DNA from: Burkholderiales bacterium
Lineage (GTDB): Bacteria; Pseudomonadota; Gammaproteobacteria; Burkholderiales; Burkholderiaceae_C
Length of the DNA stretch: 44,163 bases
Assembly: GCA_026954015.1 (NCBI GenBank)
Contig: JAIXLP010000091.1
Location: forward strand, 20,920-65,082
Reading direction: 5' to 3'
The translations under genes and the position numbers were made by a program. The notes under the pieces are model-generated. The model ran no database searches. It saw only the letters and a list, made by a program, of their open reading frames with translations, and was not told the origin of the DNA. Positions 33,610-41,794 of the stretch are shown here, in pieces (position 1 is the first letter of the stretch; each line of letters starts with the position of its first letter).

Positions 33610-34302
33610 CTAGGCCACCACGCGCCCGGCCTCCAGCGTGATGCGCCGCTCGCAGCGCGCGGCGATGCCGCGGTCGTGCGTCACGAGCACCAGCGTCGTG
33701 CCCTGCTCCCGGTTGAGCGCGAACATCAGCGCCATCACGCTCTCGCCGGTGGCGTAGTCCAGGCTGCCGGTCGGTTCGTCGGCGAGCAGCAGCGAGGGCT
33801 GCACGACGAAGGCCCGCGCCAGCGCCACGCGCTGCTGCTCACCGCCCGAGAGCACGCGCGGGTAGGCCTTCAGGCGCGCCGCCAGGCCCACGCGCGCCAG
33901 CATGTCGGTGGCCCTCGCGCGCGCATCGCCGCGACCCGCGAGCTCCAGCGGCAGCATCACGTTCTCCAGCGCGCTCAGGTGCGCCATGAGCTGAAAGCTC
34001 TGGAACACGAAACCCACCTCGCGCGCGCGCAGCGCCGCGCGGCCGTCCTCGTCCAGCGCGAACAGGTCCTGCCCCGCCAGATGCACCGTGCCGCGCGTGG
34101 GCACATCCAGCCCCGCGATGATGGACAGCAGCGTGCTCTTGCCCGAGCCCGAGGCACCGACGATCGCCGCCGTCGCGCCCGCGTCGAGCGAAAAATCCAC
34201 ATCCCGCAGAATGTCGAATGCCCCCGTCGCATCCCGGACGGTCTTGGTCACCTGGCGCACCGCGACCAGCGGCGCGGCGCCGGGGGCAGAAAGATCAGCC
34301 AT
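33610..34302 (-). CDS. ABC transporter ATPase (LolD/YbbA-like)
   Basis: A 230-residue ATP-binding subunit of the MacB/LolD/YbbA type. Walker A is [12 protein letters not shown], the Q loop is FVFQSFQLM, the signature is [15 protein letters not shown], Walker B is [12 protein letters not shown] and the H loop is VLVTHD. Its place beside a tesA-type esterase on the opposite strand mirrors E. coli tesA/ybbA, so it is probably the YbbA equivalent. The permease gene (ybbP) that follows ybbA in E. coli is absent here; the gene ends against the inverted repeat and cardiolipin synthase. ATG 34302 shares the CATG palindrome with the tesA start; a GTG about 15 codons in is a possible alternative. Confidence 0.88.
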   Translation of the reverse strand: MADLSAPGAAPLVAVRQVTKTVRDATGAFDILRDVDFSLDAGATAAIVGASGSGKSTLLSIIAGLDVPTRGTVHLAGQDLFALDEDGRAALRAREVGFVFQSFQLMAHLSALENVMLPLELAGRGDARARATDMLARVGLAARLKAYPRVLSGGEQQRVALARAFVVQPSLLLADEPTGSLDYATGESVMALMFALNREQGTTLVLVTHDRGIAARCERRITLEAGRVVA

Positions 34303-34981
34303 GCACAACTTTCCCACGGGCCCGCTGCGGGCCCAGCGGCGCGACTTTATCCTGCTGGCCGCCCTGGCCACGCTGGGCGCTGGCGCTGCCACCGCGCCGG
34401 CCCGCACGACGGTGCTGGTGCTCGGCGATTCGATGAGCGCCGAATACGGCCTGCCGCGCGGCAGCGGCTGGGTGGCGTTGCTGCGCCAGCGCCTGGCAGA
34501 GGAGCGCATCGACGCCGAGGTCGTGAACGCGAGCGTGAGCGGCGACACCACGGCCGGGGGACGCTCCCGCCTGCCTGCGCTGCTGCAGGCGCACCGGCCC
34601 GCCGTCGTGGTGATCGAGCTGGGCGGCAACGACGCGCTGCGCGGCCTGCCGCTGCAAAACACCCAGGCCAACCTCGCGTGGATGGTGCAGCAGGCGCAGC
34701 AGTCGGGCGCGCGCGTGCTGCTCGTGGGCATGCAGGTGCCGCCCAACTACGGCGCGGACTACGCCCGCCGTTTCGCCGCCGGGTTCGAGGCGGTGGCGCG
34801 TGAGCACCGCAGCGCGCTCGTGCCCTTCCTGCTCGCGGGCATCGCCGACGGGCCGGACCCGCTCGCGCTGTTCCAGCCCGACCGCATCCACCCGAACGCA
34901 CAGGCGCAGCCGCGGATGCTGGACAACGTGTGGCCCGCGCTCAAGCCGTTGCTGCACACGCAAGATTCATCAAAACGATAG
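34301..34981 (+). CDS. tesA: TesA-type SGNH esterase (thioesterase/lysophospholipase)
   Basis: A 226-residue SGNH hydrolase resembling E. coli TesA, a periplasmic thioesterase/protease I/lysophospholipase L1. Block I is VLVLGDSMSAEYGLPRGSGW (nucleophile Ser), block III is VVIELGGNDALRGLPL, and block V is PDRIHPNAQAQ (catalytic Asp and His). The Gly of block II is in NASVSGDTT. The N-terminus has a signal with QRRDFILLAALATLGAGA, which looks Tat-like. ATG 34301 is the only start upstream of the signal; it overlaps the start codon of the divergent ABC gene. The TAG stop and last two codons fall in repeat copy E. Confidence 0.9.
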   Translation: MHNFPTGPLRAQRRDFILLAALATLGAGAATAPARTTVLVLGDSMSAEYGLPRGSGWVALLRQRLAEERIDAEVVNASVSGDTTAGGRSRLPALLQAHRPAVVVIELGGNDALRGLPLQNTQANLAWMVQQAQQSGARVLLVGMQVPPNYGADYARRFAAGFEAVAREHRSALVPFLLAGIADGPDPLALFQPDRIHPNAQAQPRMLDNVWPALKPLLHTQDSSKR

Positions 34982-35018
34982 CTGTCTGCGCTTGCTGTAC
35001 AAGCGCTAGAGGCCAAAA
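34971..35018 (+). repeat. Dispersed palindromic repeat, copy E, giving stops to both neighbours
   Basis: It reads GATAGCTGTCT-GCGCTTG-N5-CAAGCGC, then TAGAGGCC and AAAAG. The TAG in GATAG ends tesA (34979-34981), and the CTA in GCGCTAGAGG is the TAG stop of the gene on the minus strand (35006-35008). The repeat is essentially the whole gap between two convergent genes. Confidence 0.82.
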
Positions 35019-36235
35019 GCGCTGTGCATCGCCTGTGCGAGGTCGGCGCGCAGGTCCTGCACGTCCTCCAGCCCGACGGCCAGGCGCACCACGGTGCCGG
35101 GGGCCAGGTGGGCCGGCGCGGCGTCGCGCATCGCGCGTACGTCGTAGGACATCACCAGGCTCATCGGCCCGCCCCAGCTGTAGCCCAGGCGAAACAGCCG
35201 CAGCGCGTCGCAGAAGGCGTCCACCTCGGCGCCGGTGAAGCGCGCGTCGATCACCACGCTGAAGAGCCCCGCGGCCAGGCCGCTGCCGCCGTGCGTTTCA
35301 CCGCACAGCGCCTGCCAGTGCGCATGGCCGGGCGCGCCGGGCAGTGCGGGGTGCAGCACCTGAGCCACCGCCGGCTGCGTGGCGAGCCACTGCGCCAGCG
35401 CGCGCGCCGCCACGTCCTGCGCCTGGTAGCGCAGCCGCAGGCTGGGCAGCGCCTGCAGCAGCGCCTCGGCGTCGTTGGCGCCCACGCCCAGCCCCAACTG
35501 CATGTGTCCGCGCTGCAGGCGTTCGTGCAGCGCGGCGTCGCGCGTCGTGATGCTGCCCATGAGCACGTGGCCACCGCCGCTGGGGTATTTGGTGAGCGCG
35601 TGCACCGACACGTCCACGCCCAGGTGCCCGTCACGCAGCAGATCGAACGGCGCGAACGCGAGGCCCGCGCCCCAGGTGTTGTCCAGCGCGGTGGTGACGC
35701 CACGCGCGCGGCAGGCGCGCACGAGGCCCGCGAGATCGGGAAACTCCATCGTCACCGAACCCGGCGCCTCCAGCCACACGAGGCGCGTGGCCGCGCTGAT
35801 CCTGCCCGCGAGGTCGGCCGCGTCCAGCGGGTCGTAGCACGCGGAGCGCACGCCGTGGCGCGCGAGCAGCCCGCGGGTGAACGCCCGGTTGGGGCCGTAC
35901 ACGTTTTCGGGAAACAGCACCTCGTCGCCCTGCTCCAGCAACGCCAGTGCCACCGTGGTGAGGGCCGCGAGACCGCTGGGAGCCAGCAGGCAGTGGTGCG
36001 CGCCTTCGAGCGTGGCCAGGCGCTCTTCGAGCAGGTAGGTGGTCGGCGTGCCGTGCAGGCCGTAGGTGTAGCTGCTCTTGTCTTCCCAGCGACGCGCGCG
36101 CACCGCGGCCATGTCGGGAAACAGCACGGTGGACGCCTTGTGCACCGGGGGTAGCACGCTTTCGAAGCCGCCCGGCGGCTGGTAGGCGTGATGGATGAGT
36201 CGGGTGTCGATGCGCGGGGTGGTGGGCTCGGTCAT
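35006..36235 (-). CDS. metC: Cystathionine beta-lyase (PLP, Cys/Met metabolism family)
   Basis: A 409-residue PLP enzyme of the Cys/Met metabolism family, most like proteobacterial cystathionine beta-lyase, which cleaves cystathionine to homocysteine, pyruvate and ammonia. Family blocks are LPPVHKASTVLFPDMAAV, SYTYGLHGTPTTYLLEERL, LAPSGLAALTTVALALLEQ, ENVYGPNRAF, WLEAPGSVTMEF, DNTWGAGLAF, and the PLP Lys in SVHALTKYPSGGGHVLMG. GYSWGGPMSLVMSYD near the end supports the beta-lyase subgroup over gamma-synthases. ATG 36235 was chosen. It diverges from a SulP transporter, with 31 bp between starts. The final Gly-Leu and stop lie in repeat copy E. Exact substrate is inferred. Confidence 0.87.
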   Translation of the reverse strand: MTEPTTPRIDTRLIHHAYQPPGGFESVLPPVHKASTVLFPDMAAVRARRWEDKSSYTYGLHGTPTTYLLEERLATLEGAHHCLLAPSGLAALTTVALALLEQGDEVLFPENVYGPNRAFTRGLLARHGVRSACYDPLDAADLAGRISAATRLVWLEAPGSVTMEFPDLAGLVRACRARGVTTALDNTWGAGLAFAPFDLLRDGHLGVDVSVHALTKYPSGGGHVLMGSITTRDAALHERLQRGHMQLGLGVGANDAEALLQALPSLRLRYQAQDVAARALAQWLATQPAVAQVLHPALPGAPGHAHWQALCGETHGGSGLAAGLFSVVIDARFTGAEVDAFCDALRLFRLGYSWGGPMSLVMSYDVRAMRDAAPAHLAPGTVVRLAVGLEDVQDLRADLAQAMHSAFGL

Positions 36236-36266
36236 GCGCCCATGGTAGCGCTGCGACAATCGCGCC

Positions 36267-37961
36267 ATGTCCGTTTCCCGCACGCTGACGTTGTGGCTGC
36301 CCTTCCTCGGCTGGCCGCGCCCGAGCCGCGAGCTGCTGCGCGGCGAATTCTGGGCCGGCATGACCGTCGGGCTGATGCTGGTGCCGCAGGGCGTGGCGTA
36401 CGCCGCGCTCGCGGGCATGCCGCTCATCACCGGCATGTACGCGTCGCTGCTGCCCATGCTGGTGGCGGTGCTCTGGGGCTCGTCGGTGCGCCTGGGGGTG
36501 GGCCCGACCGCGCTCACGAGCCTGCTCACCGGCGCATCGCTCGTGGGGCTGGCCGAGCCCGGCAGCGGCCACTGGGTGGAGCTGGCGGTGTGGCTCGCGA
36601 TCCTGTCGGGGCTGCTGCAGGCGCTGCTCGGCGTGGTGCGCTTCGGCTGGCTGCTCAGCCTCGTCACCTCGCCGGTCCTCAACGGCTTCACGCAGGCGGC
36701 GGCGCTGCTCATCCTGATGTCGCAACTGCCGTCGCTGCTCGGGCTCACCGTGCCCTGGCGTGCCTTCCTCGCCCAGCCGTCGCTGGCCGCGCTGGACGGG
36801 CACGCCGCGGCGTTCGGCCTCGGGAGCGTGGCGCTGCTGTGGCTCGCGCAGCGCTGGCGCCGCAGTTTCCCGGCGGCCATCGTGGTCATCGCGCTCACCG
36901 CGGTATCAAGCTGGCTGCTGGGCTTCGCGGCCCACGGAGGAGCGGTGGTGGGTGCGCTGCCGCAGGGGCTGCCGCACCTGTACCTGCCGGGCTGGCCTGG
37001 CCTGGAGACGCTGGGCTCGCTCGTGATGCCGGTCATGGTGATCACGCTCGTGAGCTTCCTGGAAACCGCATCGAGCGCCAAGGTGGATCACAGCCAGGGC
37101 GGTACGCGCTGGAACGAGAACCAGGACCTGATCGCCCACGGCCTCGCCAAGGTGAGCTCGGGGCTGTGCGGCGCCTTCCCCACGAGCGCGTCATTCTCGC
37201 GCTCCGCGCTGAACCTGTACGCGGGCGCCAAGAGCGGCTGGGCCACGCTGTTCGCATTTGCGCTCGTGCTCGCCGCGCTGCTGTGGCTGGTGCCGCTGCT
37301 CTACCACGTGCCACAGTCGGTGCTCGCGGCCGTCGTCATCATCGCGATCAAGGGCCTGATCAAGCCGACGACGATGCTGCGCCTGTGGCGCATCTCGCGG
37401 GTGGAGACCGTCACCGGGCTGCTGACCTTCGCGATCACGCTGCTGAGCGCGCCGCGCATGTACTGGGGCGTGCTCATCGGTTTGCTCGTGAATCTGAGCT
37501 ATTTCCTGCACCAGCGGTTGCACCCGCGCATCGTCGAGGTCGGCCTGCATCCGGACGGCACGCTGCGCGACCGCTTCCGCTGGAACCTCGCGCCACTGCC
37601 CGCGGACGTGCTCGCGCTGCGCATGGACGCGGCGCTCGACTTCGCCTCGGCCACCGCGCTGGAGCGCCGCGTGGCCGACGCACTGGCCGAGCGCCCGCAG
37701 ATCCACCACCTGTGCCTGTTCGCACAGCCGATCAACCGCATCGACGTGACGGGCGTGGAGGCCTTCATCCGCCTGCACCTGCTGATGCAAAGCCGCGGCG
37801 GCGTGCTGCACGTGAGCGGCCTGAAGCTGCCGGTGCAGCAGACGCTGGAGACCGCCGGCGCGCTGCGCGCCAGCGCGCACCTGCTGGTGCACCGCACCGA
37901 CGCGCAGGCCATGACCGCCCTCGTGCCCGCGCCGGCGCAACCGCAGGAAAAGCCCCCGTAA
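36267..37961 (+). CDS. SulP-family anion transporter with STAS domain
   Basis: A 564-residue inner membrane permease of the SulP (SLC26) family, moving sulfate, bicarbonate or dicarboxylates. The signature region GMTVGLMLVPQGVAYAALAG and PLITGMYASLLPMLVAVLWG is at about residues 31-72. Further landmarks are GPTALTSLLTGASL, SPVLNGFTQAAALLILMSQL, SFLETASSAKVDHSQGG and GAFPTSASFSRSALN. A C-terminal STAS domain (about residue 440 to the end) contains NRIDVTGVEAFIRLHLLM. The substrate cannot be told; a sulfate role would fit the sulfur enzymes nearby, but that is weak. GACAAT at 36255-36260 ends 6 bp before the ATG, with no Shine-Dalgarno, so the message may be leaderless. Confidence 0.92.
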   Translation: MSVSRTLTLWLPFLGWPRPSRELLRGEFWAGMTVGLMLVPQGVAYAALAGMPLITGMYASLLPMLVAVLWGSSVRLGVGPTALTSLLTGASLVGLAEPGSGHWVELAVWLAILSGLLQALLGVVRFGWLLSLVTSPVLNGFTQAAALLILMSQLPSLLGLTVPWRAFLAQPSLAALDGHAAAFGLGSVALLWLAQRWRRSFPAAIVVIALTAVSSWLLGFAAHGGAVVGALPQGLPHLYLPGWPGLETLGSLVMPVMVITLVSFLETASSAKVDHSQGGTRWNENQDLIAHGLAKVSSGLCGAFPTSASFSRSALNLYAGAKSGWATLFAFALVLAALLWLVPLLYHVPQSVLAAVVIIAIKGLIKPTTMLRLWRISRVETVTGLLTFAITLLSAPRMYWGVLIGLLVNLSYFLHQRLHPRIVEVGLHPDGTLRDRFRWNLAPLPADVLALRMDAALDFASATALERRVADALAERPQIHHLCLFAQPINRIDVTGVEAFIRLHLLMQSRGGVLHVSGLKLPVQQTLETAGALRASAHLLVHRTDAQAMTALVPAPAQPQEKPP

Positions 37962-38060
37962 ACCACGGCTTTTCGCGGCTTTCCAGCGTGCGGGGGCGCG
38001 CTGCCCTGCTGCTACACTGACCCAATCCCGTTACCCGCATCGGCCTGATTTCCCCGCCCC

Positions 38061-38807
38061 ATGGACCTCGGTGATTTGCACCTGGGCACCGCCCACGCGC
38101 TGGTGGCGGAGTCCCTGCCCAGGCATCTGCCCGATCCGCAGGCCGATCCCACCGCCTATCTGCAGGCGCTGATCGACGGGCTGTGCGAGCTTTCGCTCAA
38201 GGACACGCTCACCGGACTGAACAACCGCCGATACCTCGACGCAGTGCTCGAAAGCGAGATCGACCGCGTCGCGCGCACCGGAGAGGCCGCGCTGCTGCTG
38301 ATCCTGGACATCGATCACTTCAAGCTGGTCAACGACGCCCATGGCCATCTCGTGGGTGACCGGGTGCTGCAGACGGTGGCCCGCACGCTGCGCGCGTGCA
38401 TGCGCCCCATGGACACCGTCGCACGCTACGGCGGCGAAGAGTTCGCCATGATCCTGCCGGCCTGCCAACCCGGCTTCGGCCGGCGCGTCGCCGAGCGCGT
38501 GCGCACGGCGGTGGAGGCCACCCAGATTCCGATCTCTCCCTCCCGCAACCTGAGCGTCACGGTCAGCATCGGGGGCGCCTACGCGATCCAGTGGATCCGC
38601 AGCACCACCGCGCTGTGGACCGAGCGCGCCGACACGCAGCTCTTCCGTGCCAAACAGGGGGGGCGCAACCAGATCTGCATCGAAGAAGCTCCTGACAGCA
38701 CCGTGTCCGCAGACGAGAAAAGTTTGCTCCTGGGCCCGCTATACACTGCGTCGGTCTGGGGTGAACTCTCCCAAGACCTGAACGCCGCTGGCGGTAGCGC
38801 CCACTAA
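38061..38807 (+). CDS. Soluble diguanylate cyclase (GGDEF)
   Basis: A 248-residue cytoplasmic protein with a short helical N-terminus (about 45 residues) and a GGDEF domain: LKDTLTGLNNRRYLDAVL, LLILDIDHFKLVNDAHGHL, DTVARYGGEEFAMILPAC, VTVSIGGAYA, ADTQLFRAKQGGRNQI. The GGEEF active site is intact, so it should make c-di-GMP. No RxxD inhibitory site stands out. The C-terminal 45 residues are not part of the domain and lack a recognisable motif. It lies 11 bp before a MinD/FlhG-like ATPase gene and is probably cotranscribed with it. TACACT upstream (near 38014) may be part of a promoter. Confidence 0.9.
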   Translation: MDLGDLHLGTAHALVAESLPRHLPDPQADPTAYLQALIDGLCELSLKDTLTGLNNRRYLDAVLESEIDRVARTGEAALLLILDIDHFKLVNDAHGHLVGDRVLQTVARTLRACMRPMDTVARYGGEEFAMILPACQPGFGRRVAERVRTAVEATQIPISPSRNLSVTVSIGGAYAIQWIRSTTALWTERADTQLFRAKQGGRNQICIEEAPDSTVSADEKSLLLGPLYTASVWGELSQDLNAAGGSAH

Positions 38808-38818
38808 CAATTCCAACC

Positions 38819-39670
38819 ATGTCCGAAGCGCCGCCCTCTTCCACCGTCGCGCCCACCGCGCCCGCCACACCTGCCACCGCCGCGCGGCAACACGCCCGTG
38901 TCATCGCCGTCACGAGCGGCAAGGGCGGCGTGGGCAAGACCTTTGTCTCCGCCAACCTCGCTGCCGCCCTCACGCGACGCGGCTACCGCGTGCTGGTGCT
39001 CGATACCGACCTGGGTCTGGCCAACCTGGACGTGGTACTCAACCTCTACCCCAAGCTCACGCTGCACGACGTCTTCACCGCCAAGGCCAACCTGGAGGAC
39101 ACGCTGATCGAGGCCCCGGGCGGCTTCACCGTGGTGCTGGCGGGCTCGGGCATGGTCGAATATTCACGCCTCACGCCCGAGGTGCGCGGCGACCTGCTGC
39201 AGGCAATCCAGACGCTCGCCCCACGCTACGACGTGATCCTGCTCGACACCGGCGCAGGCATCTCCGACGTGGTGCTGTTCTCGATCTCGCTCGCCACGGA
39301 CGTGCTCGTCGTGGCGACGCCCGAACCTACTTCACTTACCGACGCCTACGCCGCGATCAAGGTGCTCGCGTCACAGCAGGGCCGCCAGCACATCCGTCTC
39401 GTGGTGAACCAGACCGCGCGCGCGGGCGACGGCCGGGCCATCACCGGGCAGCTGCAGCAGGTGCTCAACCGCTTCGTCGCCACCGGCTCGGGCCAGCCGC
39501 TGCGCCTCATCCACATGGGCGACATTCCCGCCGATCCTACGGTGCGCGACGCAGTGATGCGCCGCCAGTTGCTGGTACAGCACATGCCCGGGTGCCCGGC
39601 GGCGCTGGCGATCGCGCAGCTGGCCTCCAAGATCGACGCGGCGCTGCTGTCGCCCGAAGCGGCCAACTGA
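38819..39670 (+). CDS. MinD/FlhG-like deviant Walker A ATPase
   Basis: A 283-residue P-loop ATPase of the ParA/MinD superfamily. After about 25 unstructured Pro/Ala-rich residues comes the deviant Walker A VTSGKGGVGKTFVSANLAAAL with signature Lys35 and Lys40. DTDLGLANLDVVLNLYPKLT and YDVILLDTGAGISDVV carry the switch residues, and LVVATPEPTSLTDAYAAIK is the FlhG/YlxH-type segment. FlhG proteins count flagella and bind c-di-GMP-linked partners, but no flagellar gene is in this window, and no amphipathic MinD tail is obvious. The tight link to a diguanylate cyclase suggests c-di-GMP-coupled placement of a polar structure. That role is inference. Confidence 0.82.
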   Translation: MSEAPPSSTVAPTAPATPATAARQHARVIAVTSGKGGVGKTFVSANLAAALTRRGYRVLVLDTDLGLANLDVVLNLYPKLTLHDVFTAKANLEDTLIEAPGGFTVVLAGSGMVEYSRLTPEVRGDLLQAIQTLAPRYDVILLDTGAGISDVVLFSISLATDVLVVATPEPTSLTDAYAAIKVLASQQGRQHIRLVVNQTARAGDGRAITGQLQQVLNRFVATGSGQPLRLIHMGDIPADPTVRDAVMRRQLLVQHMPGCPAALAIAQLASKIDAALLSPEAAN

Positions 39671-39728
39671 AGGCAGGCGTCCGCAAACCCGTCAGGGCGA
39701 CCGTCCGGACGGGGGCCACGGCCAGACG

Positions 39729-40670
39729 CTAACGCGCGAGCGGGCTGGTTATCGAAAACGAGAGTACCGGCGCGCTCGAGTCCGTAAAGGGCACGCCCAT
39801 CGCGATGTCGCCGCTGCCCAGCAGCAGACAGCTGTCACGACGCAGCCGCGCGGGCGCCACGCCGGTCGCGAAACGTACCCAGGTGCCGAAGCTGCTCAGG
39901 TCGGTCAGCATCAGCCCACCCTGGCGCCAATCCAGGCGCGCGTGCAGCCGCGAAACGCGCGGGTCGTCCACCCGCATCTGGCAATCCGCTGCGCGCCCCA
40001 CGAGCACCGGGCCGCCAGAGGCGACAAACATCTGCGTGCGCCCACGCCAGCCAAATTCGATCCGGCCGGCGACGGTATCGAGCGATCCGAGTTGGCTCGG
40101 CAGCTCCGCAGGGACCGTGAGCATCTCGACGTCGGTCTCCTCGCTCCATTCGACCTGGTAGGCCACCACCGTATCGGTCTTGCCGCGGATCGCGATATGC
40201 CCGAGGCGGATAGGCGCCAGCCCCCTGCGGGGGCGCACATCTTGCACCGTGCCTTCGGTTGCCCAGATTTCGCCCGGTCCGGCGCGCTCGCACAGCCGTG
40301 CCGCGACGTTGACCGCATCGCCATAGCAGTCGCCATCGACCTCGAGCACTTCGCCCGTGGCCAGTCCCACGCGCAGCGCAAGACGCTCGGCCGCCGGCAG
40401 GTTGCGCATCGCAAAGCCCTGCTCGCGCATCAACCGCGCCATCGCCTGGGTTGCGTCGGCCGCACCCACAAACACCGCGAGCAGGCCGTCGCCCAGCTTC
40501 TTGATCACACGCCCGCCGCCCTGGCGCGCAGCCAGCTCCATTTCGCGCGTGAGCGCAGTCACCGCGCGCGCAGCCTCGGCGTTGCCGAGCACGTCATACA
40601 ACGTGGTGCTGCCCGCGATGTCGATGAATACGACCGTCTTGGTCGCATGCGTGGAGTCAGGCAGAAGCAA
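39729..40670 (-). CDS. Class III adenylate cyclase fused to an FHA domain
   Basis: A 313-residue soluble protein. The class III cyclase domain (about residues 10-180) has both metal Asp residues, D17 in VVFIDIAGSTTLY and D61 in IKKLGDGLLAVF, a purine-selecting Lys near 57, and transition-state N121 and R125 in YGDAVNVAARL, so it should be active as a homodimer. A C-terminal FHA domain (about 215-300) reads GPVLVGRAADCQMRVDD, VSRLHARLDW and LSSFGTWV, with the Arg, Ser and His that bind phosphothreonine. Cyclase-FHA fusions link cAMP output to Ser/Thr phosphorylation or docking. The start is TTG 40670, the first start in frame and next to GAAAGG. It converges on the MinD-like gene. Confidence 0.88.
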   Translation of the reverse strand: MLLPDSTHATKTVVFIDIAGSTTLYDVLGNAEAARAVTALTREMELAARQGGGRVIKKLGDGLLAVFVGAADATQAMARLMREQGFAMRNLPAAERLALRVGLATGEVLEVDGDCYGDAVNVAARLCERAGPGEIWATEGTVQDVRPRRGLAPIRLGHIAIRGKTDTVVAYQVEWSEETDVEMLTVPAELPSQLGSLDTVAGRIEFGWRGRTQMFVASGGPVLVGRAADCQMRVDDPRVSRLHARLDWRQGGLMLTDLSSFGTWVRFATGVAPARLRRDSCLLLGSGDIAMGVPFTDSSAPVLSFSITSPLAR

Positions 40671-40798
40671 CCTTTCTTGAACCGGATTTGCGGCGCGCGC
40701 TCAGCGCGCACCACGTGCGCATTATCGGAGAACCCGGGCGCTCGTAAATACGCTCCCCACCGCTGCCCGCATGTGCCGCCGCGCCGCGCAATCCGTCG

Positions 40799-41794
40799 TC
40801 AGTGCAGGTGGCCCCAGACGATGAAGGCCTCCCGCCCTTGGACCGACAGCGAAACACGGGCCCCCACGGGCAGCGCCACCTTGGTGGCCACGTGGCCGAA
40901 CGGCAGGCCGGTGAGCACCGGCACCTTGGTGCGCGAGCGCAGCCACGCCACCACCGTCGCCATGGAAAACCCCCCGTCGCCGGGCACGCGCCGGTAGCCG
41001 GTGAATTGCCCGAGCAGCACGGCCCGCTGCCGTGCGAGCACGCCCGCATGCAGCAACTGCGTGAGCATGCGCTCGATGCGGTAGGGGTGCTCGCCCACGT
41101 CCTCCAGGAACAGCACGCCACGGTCGATCTGCGGCAGCCAGGGCGTGCCGACGAGCGAGCACAGCACCGCGAGGTTGCCGCCCCAGAGCGGCGCATCGTG
41201 CAGTTCCCGCGGCAACACGCCCTCGCTTTCGCGCGGCAGGCGCCAGCCCGTGCCCTCGCCGTCGCCGCTGAACACGTCGTGCAGGCAGGCGAGCATGATC
41301 TCGTCGGGCTCCTCCTTCACGCCCAGGTCGGCGCCGAGCAGCGGCCCCGCCCACGTCATCGCGCCGGTGCGCGCGAGCAGCGCCATCTGCAACGCGGTGA
41401 AGTCGCTCATGCCGATGAAGCGCGTGCCACGCTCGATCGCCCTGGCCAGCGCCTTGTAGCGGATCTCGGGCAGCAGCCGCGTGAGGCCGTAGCCGCCGCG
41501 CGTCATCATGGCCACGTCGGCGCCGCTCGCGGCCGCGCGGTGGATCGCGGTCAGTCGCGTCGCGTCGTCGCCCGCGAAACGCGCGCTGCGGCTGGAGGCG
41601 TCGGGGTCGAGCTCCACCTCGTGCCCCATCTGCTGCAGGCGCTTGACGGCGCGGCGTATCGCCAGCTTGTCGCGCACCGCGCCCGAGGGCGAATAGACGT
41701 AGATATGCTGCGCGCCCCGGTGGTGGCCGCAGGCGCCGTGGTCATGGGTGATGGGCAAGGCTCGCGCCGGGCCCGCAGGGGCCCGCTCCGTCAA
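40799..41794 (-). CDS. ldcA: LD-carboxypeptidase LdcA (muramoyltetrapeptide carboxypeptidase)
   Basis: Removes D-Ala from cytoplasmic murein tetrapeptides during peptidoglycan recycling; peptidase family S66. The protein has 331 residues. The nucleophile Ser130 is in RFIGMSDFTALQ, a Glu follows in LFLEDVGEHPYRIERML, and the His is in LPFGHVATK, the Ser-Glu-His triad of S66. VAMMTRGGYGLTRLLPEI and GGNLAVLCSLVGTPW are conserved. The start is TTG 41794, overlapping the tadA-fusion stop as TTGA, so translation is probably coupled. The N-terminal 30 residues include a His/Cys-rich stretch (THDHGACGHHRG) not typical of LdcA. A later start is possible, but none is obvious. Confidence 0.9.
   Translation of the reverse strand: MTERAPAGPARALPITHDHGACGHHRGAQHIYVYSPSGAVRDKLAIRRAVKRLQQMGHEVELDPDASSRSARFAGDDATRLTAIHRAAASGADVAMMTRGGYGLTRLLPEIRYKALARAIERGTRFIGMSDFTALQMALLARTGAMTWAGPLLGADLGVKEEPDEIMLACLHDVFSGDGEGTGWRLPRESEGVLPRELHDAPLWGGNLAVLCSLVGTPWLPQIDRGVLFLEDVGEHPYRIERMLTQLLHAGVLARQRAVLLGQFTGYRRVPGDGGFSMATVVAWLRSRTKVPVLTGLPFGHVATKVALPVGARVSLSVQGREAFIVWGHLH

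Noticed and set aside
35006-37081. 691-codon minus frame extending the cystathionine beta-lyase upstream
   Set aside because: The extension is the reverse shadow of the SulP gene; the conserved N-terminus begins at ATG 36235.
39701-39712. CCGTCCGGACGG palindrome between the convergent MinD-like and cyclase-FHA genes as a terminator
   Set aside because: Only 12 bp with no loop and no T-run; such GC palindromes are common by chance at this composition.
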